From NCBI RefSeq assembly GCF_024498075.1, contig NZ_JANHOF010000006.1, forward strand, positions 62,001 through 126,000: a stretch of DNA of 64,000 nt, in the 5' to 3' direction. The notes below the pieces were generated by a model. It did not search any database. It was not told where the DNA came from and was given only the letters and a program-made list of their open reading frames with translations. This document shows positions 59,671 through 64,000 of this stretch, piece by piece (position 1 is the stretch's first letter; every line of letters starts with the position of its first letter). Position numbers and translations under genes: made by a program. The DNA comes from Paenibacillus mendelii (GTDB lineage: Bacteria; Bacillota; Bacilli; Paenibacillales; Paenibacillaceae).

Positions 59671-60243
59671 ATGGCAATTGACCGTCGTGAGCTTATAGTA
59701 GAAGCGGCGTCGAAATCATTCGCTTTATTCGGTTATAAGGCCACTACGATGGAGCGAGTAGCGAAGATCGCCAACGTTGGCAAAGGAACGATATACACGT
59801 TCTTCACGAACAAGGAAGAGCTGTTCCAGGAAATCATGAACCGTCTTATCCAAGAGATGAAGGGGATTGCGGAAGCGGTCGTCGATCCGAATCGCCGGTT
59901 CTTCGACAATTTAAATCTGGTGCTGGATCGGCTGCTTGATTTTCGGGAGGAGCATGAACTGGCTATTAAGCTCTCTCAAGAGGTGAAGGAAATCAGCACG
60001 CAGATGGCGCATGAGGGCATTCAGCAGATGGAGACTGCTATTGTGAGTTACATACAGCAGCAGGTGAAGCAGGCGGTGGAGAAAGGCGAAATAAAGCCCT
60101 GCAATCCAGAGATGACCGCATTCGTGATGCTGAAGCTGTTCATTGCGTTAACCGCCGACTGGAAGAAGTCGCATGAACCGCTGAACAAGAATCAGGTTGC
60201 CCAGCTGCTTCGTTTCTACCTGCAGGAAGGACTGGCTTCGTAA
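59671..60243 (+). CDS. yhgD: TetR-family regulator, YhgD-like
   Basis: The 190-residue protein has the TetR helix-turn-helix (ELIVEAASKSFALFGYKATT, then MERVAKIANVGKGTIYTFFT, about residues 7-46) and a helical ligand domain. ATG 59671 follows AAGGGAG. It precedes a YhgE-type membrane protein, matching the B. subtilis yhgD-yhgE order. Its site occurs before both genes, so it likely represses both. The ligand is not known; hydrophobic antibiotics or envelope stress compounds are possible by analogy. Confidence 0.85.
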   Translation: MAIDRRELIVEAASKSFALFGYKATTMERVAKIANVGKGTIYTFFTNKEELFQEIMNRLIQEMKGIAEAVVDPNRRFFDNLNLVLDRLLDFREEHELAIKLSQEVKEISTQMAHEGIQQMETAIVSYIQQQVKQAVEKGEIKPCNPEMTAFVMLKLFIALTADWKKSHEPLNKNQVAQLLRFYLQEGLAS

Positions 60244-60271
60244 AAAGAGAAGCTTTTTTTTACAAACAAGA

Positions 60272-60296
60272 TTGACTGTTTGACTTAAACGGTCAA
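60272..60296. promoter_or_regulatory. TetR-type operator before the yhgE-like gene
   Basis: Inverted repeat with arms TTGACTGTTT (60272-60281) and AAACGGTCAA (60287-60296), 9 of 10 pairs, 5-base centre. Read in reverse it carries the same fixed bases as 59624-59646. Confidence 0.75.
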
Positions 60297-60322
60297 TTGG
60301 TTAATAGGAGAGGAATAACCAG

Positions 60323-62548
60323 ATGAAAAGAAGTGTTAAGCAATTCGGCAGCGAGCTGTCGTCTATCGTAAGCAATCGTAAGGTGCTCATCTCGGTGATC
60401 GGGGTTCTGCTGGTTCCGGTACTCTACTCGGCGATGTTTCTGGCCGCGTTCTGGGATCCCTATGACCGGCTGGAGGATCTCCCGGTAGCCGTTGTGAATG
60501 CGGACAAAGGAACGGATTTTAATGGGAAATCTCTGCATATCGGCGATGACTTTGTGGAAAAATTAAAGGAAAATCCCCAGTTCAAATGGAACTTCGTGTC
60601 CAAGGATGAAGCTAAGGCGGGGATGGAAGACAATACGTACTATATGACCATTGAAATACCAGAAGATTTCTCGGAGAAAACAACGACGCTGACTTCCGAT
60701 TCTCCAACCTCGGCCAAATTCACGTTTCTTCCGAATGAAGGCTTCAACTTTCTAGCCTCCCAGATCGGAAACACGGCTGTTGAGACGATGAAGTCCTCCT
60801 TGAACAAGGAAATTACGGAGGTTTATGCGAGAACCGTATTCGAACAAATGGAGCAGCTGGTCGATGGAATCGGGCAGGCGAGCGACGGCGCTGGCAAGCT
60901 TGCCGACGGTACGGCCAAAGCAAAGGACGGCGCAGTTCAAATTGAGCAGAACCTAAGCAAATTGGTTGCCGGCTCCTTGTCGCTGCAGGAAGGGATCGTC
61001 AAGCTGGAAGCAGGCGGCGCCAAGCTTGACCAGGGCGGCACCAAGCTCAGCGGGGGCGCAGGCGATCTGGCCGGAGGATTAAGCCAGCTGCTTGCCGCCC
61101 AGCAGAAGCTAGCCGCAGGTGCGTCGGCACTGGGCGATGGGGCGGAATCATTGCGCACAGGCTCCCAGAATCTGAGTGATGGCTTATCCCAGCTGTCCGC
61201 CGGAAGCGGGACGCTGGCAAGCAGCTCGAATTCGGCTGAGGAAGCAGCCAAGAAGCTGGATGCCGGACTCAATCAATCGAAGGCCGGAGCCGCCAAGCTG
61301 GAAGAGAGTGCAGCGCAGCTGGCCAAAGGGCTCGAACAGCTTGCGCAATCAAACGCGCAGCTTGCCGAGGACGAGAGCTTTCAGAAGCTGCTGGCCGGAA
61401 GCAAGCAGCTGGCCACAGGGTTAACGGGATCCAAGACGGCGCAGGAACAATTAAGTACAGGAGCTAATCAGCTGCATGAGGGGCTTGGCAAGTTGAATGC
61501 GGGACTGGCCAGCTTCGACGGCAAGCTGAAGGACGCTGCGGCAGGCAGTAAACAGCTGGAAGCAGGCGGACAGCAGGTTGCCGCAGGAGCCAAGCAATTG
61601 ACGGGCGGCTTTAACCAATTTGGCGGCAAGCTTGCCGAAGCGAAGGACGGCGGAGCTGTGCTTGCAGCCGGCGCGAAGCAGCTGGCCGGAGGCGCTGTCG
61701 AGCTTCACCAGGGGCTCAACCTCTTGAAGGATAATGTGACCCCGTTCGTGGATGGCTCGAAGCAATTGAAGGATGGCGCACAGCAGGTAAGCTCGGGATT
61801 GCTCCAGCTCGATGACGGTACGCATGAGCTGTCCGGCAAGCTTAGTGACGCTTCCGCCCAGACATCAGCGCTTCACGTGACGGATTCCATGTACGATATG
61901 TTCGCGGATCCGGTACAATCCGATGTGGAGAAAGTGAATGAAGTGCCGAACTATGGAACGGGCTTCGCTCCGTATTTCTTATCGCTTGGCTTATATGTAG
62001 GGGCCTTGCTCATCACGATCGTATACTCGGTACGAGAACCGGCGATTCGTCCGACAAGCGGTCTGAGCTGGTTCTGGAGTAAAGCACTGACGCTAATTGC
62101 GGCAGGTACGATTCAAGCGCTTATTGCGGATGCGGCCCTCCTCATTCTATTGGATCTGCATGTGACGAGTGTTCCATTGTTCATCTTATTCTCGGTTCTG
62201 ACCAGCATTACGTTCATGATGTTGATTCAGCTGCTCGTGACGACGCTTCAGAATCCGGGCCGGTTTATTGCCATCATCATCTTGATCTTCCAATTGACCA
62301 GCTCGGCTGGCACGTTCCCACTGGAGCTTATTCCGAATTGGCTGCAGAAAGTAACGCCTTGGCTTCCGATGACCTACTCGGTTGCCGGATTCAAGGATGT
62401 TATTTCGAGCGGAGACTATCATTCCATGTGGAGCAATGCCGCGATACTGGGCGTGTTCGCCATCCTCTTCATGGCGATCACGATCGCTTATTTTGTATCG
62501 CTTCACCGTTCGACCAAATCGCAGCAACCAGAGGCCGCTGCTGTATAA
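60323..62548 (+). CDS. yhgE: YhgE/Pip-family membrane protein with a long repeat-rich extracellular domain
   Basis: The 741-residue protein has one N-terminal membrane helix (LISVIGVLLVPVLYSAMFLA), a mixed domain (LPVAVVNADKGTDFNGKSLH), then about 350 residues of coiled heptad-like repeats (GKLADGTAKAKDGAVQIEQN, SLQEGIVKLEAGGAKLDQGG) and five or so C-terminal helices of the ABC-2 permease type (YFLSLGLYVGALLITIVYSV, RFIAIIILIFQLTSSAGTFP). This is the layout of YhgE and phage infection protein (Pip), which act in envelope functions, export or ESX-type secretion in various Bacillota. ATG 60323 follows AGGAGAGGAAT. The TetR gene and shared operator precede it. Confidence 0.9.
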   Translation: MKRSVKQFGSELSSIVSNRKVLISVIGVLLVPVLYSAMFLAAFWDPYDRLEDLPVAVVNADKGTDFNGKSLHIGDDFVEKLKENPQFKWNFVSKDEAKAGMEDNTYYMTIEIPEDFSEKTTTLTSDSPTSAKFTFLPNEGFNFLASQIGNTAVETMKSSLNKEITEVYARTVFEQMEQLVDGIGQASDGAGKLADGTAKAKDGAVQIEQNLSKLVAGSLSLQEGIVKLEAGGAKLDQGGTKLSGGAGDLAGGLSQLLAAQQKLAAGASALGDGAESLRTGSQNLSDGLSQLSAGSGTLASSSNSAEEAAKKLDAGLNQSKAGAAKLEESAAQLAKGLEQLAQSNAQLAEDESFQKLLAGSKQLATGLTGSKTAQEQLSTGANQLHEGLGKLNAGLASFDGKLKDAAAGSKQLEAGGQQVAAGAKQLTGGFNQFGGKLAEAKDGGAVLAAGAKQLAGGAVELHQGLNLLKDNVTPFVDGSKQLKDGAQQVSSGLLQLDDGTHELSGKLSDASAQTSALHVTDSMYDMFADPVQSDVEKVNEVPNYGTGFAPYFLSLGLYVGALLITIVYSVREPAIRPTSGLSWFWSKALTLIAAGTIQALIADAALLILLDLHVTSVPLFILFSVLTSITFMMLIQLLVTTLQNPGRFIAIIILIFQLTSSAGTFPLELIPNWLQKVTPWLPMTYSVAGFKDVISSGDYHSMWSNAAILGVFAILFMAITIAYFVSLHRSTKSQQPEAAAV

Positions 62549-62587
62549 TCAGCAGGACCATTACCCGCTGTGCGCATACGAAACAGG

Positions 62588-62620
62588 AAGAGGGAGCGAT
62601 TCATTTCGCCCCTCTTTTTT
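62588..62620 (+). terminator. Terminator of the yhgD/yhgE-like operon
   Basis: Stem AAGAGGG / CCCTCTT with extra GCG/CGC pairing and a short loop, followed by TTTTTT. Confidence 0.75.
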
Positions 62621-62737
62621 ACACTAGATAATGCTGGACAGGTACAATGAACTGTCATATGGTATAGCGGTAGGTTTATTGAAGCAGGGGATGTTTATTA
62701 TGAAGGCGTTCGCAAGCGAAGAAAGGGGCATAACACG

Positions 62738-63553
62738 ATGCTCGTAGAAGCATATCAATTGCCAAGTCCGGGAAAAAGAGAATGCGAGGATGCATACAGT
62801 ACCACCCGGGAGACGGGGCTGTTTGGCGTGATGGACGGCGTCACGCCGGTATGCAAGTATCGGAGCAGCGACGGTCACAACGCTGCTTATTTGGCGGCAC
62901 AGCATTTCAAAGCCTTCTTTGAGTCGGCTGGCGGATCAACCGATTCAACGCAGGATTTAAAGGAGCTGGTCATAGCTGCGAATGCAGGATTATGGAATCG
63001 GATGCTCGAAGCCGGCGTAAATATGACCCGCAGGTACGAATACTGGTCCACCTGCGTTGCTGCTGTCTGGATCAAGGGAGACGCGATCCAGTATGCCCAA
63101 TTGGGCGATTCTATGATTGTTGCTGAATACAAGGATGGGCGAATAGAGGCGCTGACCCATGATTCCGTGGAGGGCATTGGGGAGAGAGCGGCGCGCTATC
63201 GCCAGGAGCTTCGCGATCAGCAGGTCGAGATGCCTGAAGAGGAGGAGTTCCTTCGGGATCCGCTGCTTACCCAATTCGTGCGAAGCATGACGAACACGCC
63301 CCAAGGCTATTCGGTGGCGAACGGGATGAGGGAGGCAGCCGATTATATCCAATTCGGTGAGGTTAGCCGATCAGAAATTCAAGGCTTGCTGCTGCATTCG
63401 GACGGCTTATACCGACCGGGCATAAAGTCGGAGCAGGTGTATCAACAGGTGAAAGAGCAGGGGCTGCAAGCTTACATCGATCACTTGTTTGAGGAGGAAC
63501 GTCAGGAAGGCCGTTATCAGGATGATAAGACGGGGCTTCTTCTGCGTTTCTAA
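62738..63553 (+). CDS. PP2C-like serine/threonine phosphatase-family protein
   Basis: The 271-residue protein resembles PP2C enzymes: N-terminal EDAYSTTRETGLFGVMDGVT with the DG metal motif (FGVMDGV), STCVAAVWIKGDAIQYAQLG then DSM (the GDS motif), LLLHSDGLYRP (a SDG motif) and RYQDDKTGLLLRF (DD(K/N) end). These are the metal-binding acids of the fold in order, so catalysis with Mn or Mg is plausible. ATG 62738 follows GAAAGGGG by about 10 bases. No kinase gene is adjacent, so the target is unknown. It is monocistronic and ends at a strong bidirectional hairpin. Confidence 0.82.
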   Translation: MLVEAYQLPSPGKRECEDAYSTTRETGLFGVMDGVTPVCKYRSSDGHNAAYLAAQHFKAFFESAGGSTDSTQDLKELVIAANAGLWNRMLEAGVNMTRRYEYWSTCVAAVWIKGDAIQYAQLGDSMIVAEYKDGRIEALTHDSVEGIGERAARYRQELRDQQVEMPEEEEFLRDPLLTQFVRSMTNTPQGYSVANGMREAADYIQFGEVSRSEIQGLLLHSDGLYRPGIKSEQVYQQVKEQGLQAYIDHLFEEERQEGRYQDDKTGLLLRF

Positions 63554-63581
63554 GGTTATGGGTTATGGAGATTCTCTACGG

Positions 63582-63630
63582 AAAGAGGCTCTTCTGCAAG
63601 CGTTTATGCTGCTTGCGGAGGAGCCTCTTT
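63582..63630. terminator. Bidirectional terminator between phosphatase and MFS genes
   Basis: Arms AAAGAGGCTC / GAGCCTCTTT plus inner GCAAGC/GCTTGC pairing form a long hairpin between two convergent genes. Confidence 0.8.
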
Positions 63631-63687
63631 GTCTATCTTAATGAGGTTAATCGTTGCTTGTAGGGGATGGCATTGATAATGAAGCGT

Positions 63688-64000
63688 TTAATGAGAAGCT
63701 GCGTAGCCTTCCGACTCTGCAGCCGGGTCCAGCTTCTCCTTGCTCATCAAGAATGCCGCAGCCAATGCTAACCCCGCAGGGATAAGACCCCAGGCAAACG
63801 TGACGACGATAGAGGACGAGAGTCCTTCCGAAATGGTACCGAGCGCTTTCCCGGGAATTTGGGAGCGGGCCGCGGGATCCATCAGCATATGCGCATTGCT
63901 GAAATCTACACCCTGCGGCATGGCGGCTTGATCGCTGCCGGAGAAGGCGTCCTTCAAATTCCGCGCCAGGGAATGGCTCTGGATGATGCCGAATATGGTA
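63688..64000 (-). CDS. C-terminal end of an MFS (DHA2-type) drug exporter, cut by window edge
   Basis: The minus-strand frame is open to the window edge and ends at the stop near 63688, giving about 103 residues: TIFGIIQSHSLARNLKDAF at the edge, GKALGTISEGLSSSIVVTFA, and a last helix WGLIPAGLALAAAFLMSKEK with a charged tail. The pattern of a TTxFGxIQ helix, an extracellular loop of about 50 residues and a last membrane helix is that of 14-helix DHA2 exporters such as EmrB or LmrB. The start lies outside the window. The drug range is unknown. Confidence 0.75.
   Translation of the reverse strand, partial: TIFGIIQSHSLARNLKDAFSGSDQAAMPQGVDFSNAHMLMDPAARSQIPGKALGTISEGLSSSIVVTFAWGLIPAGLALAAAFLMSKEKLDPAAESEGYAASH

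Noticed and set aside
1-64000. CRISPR arrays, tRNA or rRNA genes, prophage or complete insertion sequences
   Set aside because: No regular repeat-spacer array, cloverleaf, rRNA-like conserved stretch, transposase or terminal inverted repeats were seen on reading both strands.

Overview
The window looks like a chromosomal segment of a spore-forming, sugar-scavenging Bacillota bacterium, most likely Paenibacillus or a close relative. The signs are strong GGAGG-type ribosome sites, T-box leaders, a GerQ-type spore coat gene, a ywnA/ywnB-like pair, a yhgD/yhgE-like pair, a membrane-bound AraC regulator beside LplB/YtcP-type sugar permeases, and FIMAH- and DUF4855-type secreted proteins. No rRNA, tRNA, CRISPR array, phage module or intact insertion sequence was seen. 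Names are family calls made by reading motifs; no database search was possible.

Layout. Bases 1-2280 hold the end of an alpha-galactosidase-like hydrolase and a frameshifted six-hairpin glycosidase. Bases 2300-4611 hold an ECF sigma factor, its probable anti-sigma factor and a secreted, membrane-anchored protein made of two near-identical 70-residue modules. Bases 4928-8062 hold a CheY-like regulator that seems to start at ATT, two DnaA-box-like direct repeats around a small Cys protein, and a 7TM-PAS-GGDEF protein. Bases 8149-13949 are housekeeping and stress genes (GNAT, nucleotidyltransferase, lipoprotein, PhyH-type dioxygenase with an AraC regulator, Rrf2 regulator with a reductase). Bases 14045-14958 hold a decayed gene. 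Bases 14959-24338 are a sugar-uptake locus: membrane AraC sensor, two permeases, binding protein and a frameshifted DUF4855 exoprotein. Bases 24458-25137 are relic DNA, including a scrap of an AraC-sensor gene. Bases 25138-27801 hold an EamA transporter, a TetR/quinone-reductase-like pair with matching operators, and a short GerQ.

Bases 27826-31157 are an ilvB-ilvN operon read through two tandem T-box leaders that both appear to carry a valine GUC specifier. Bases 31306-46050 are a glycan-utilisation locus: AraR-like regulator, zinc dehydrogenase, two GxGYxYP-type exoproteins, an ABC sugar transporter, a GH38 alpha-mannosidase and a Gfo/Idh/MocA oxidoreductase. Bases 46192-54093 are a second, minus-strand catabolic operon (ABC transporter, SDR, creatininase-like amidohydrolase, an unrecognised protein, RidA) with an IclR regulator beside its promoter. 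Bases 54421-59447 are a LacI-controlled set of iron alcohol dehydrogenase, aldehyde dehydrogenase and xylose-isomerase-like protein, with a shared operator. Bases 59578-64000 hold a yhgD/yhgE-like pair with a shared operator, a PP2C-like phosphatase, and the end of an MFS exporter.

The common theme is substrate-specific import and oxidation, each module with its own local regulator and often a readable operator. The best candidates for undescribed biology are the GxGYxYP/GH38 locus, the creatininase/SDR/unknown/RidA operon, the tandem valine T-boxes and the two-module sigma-linked surface protein.
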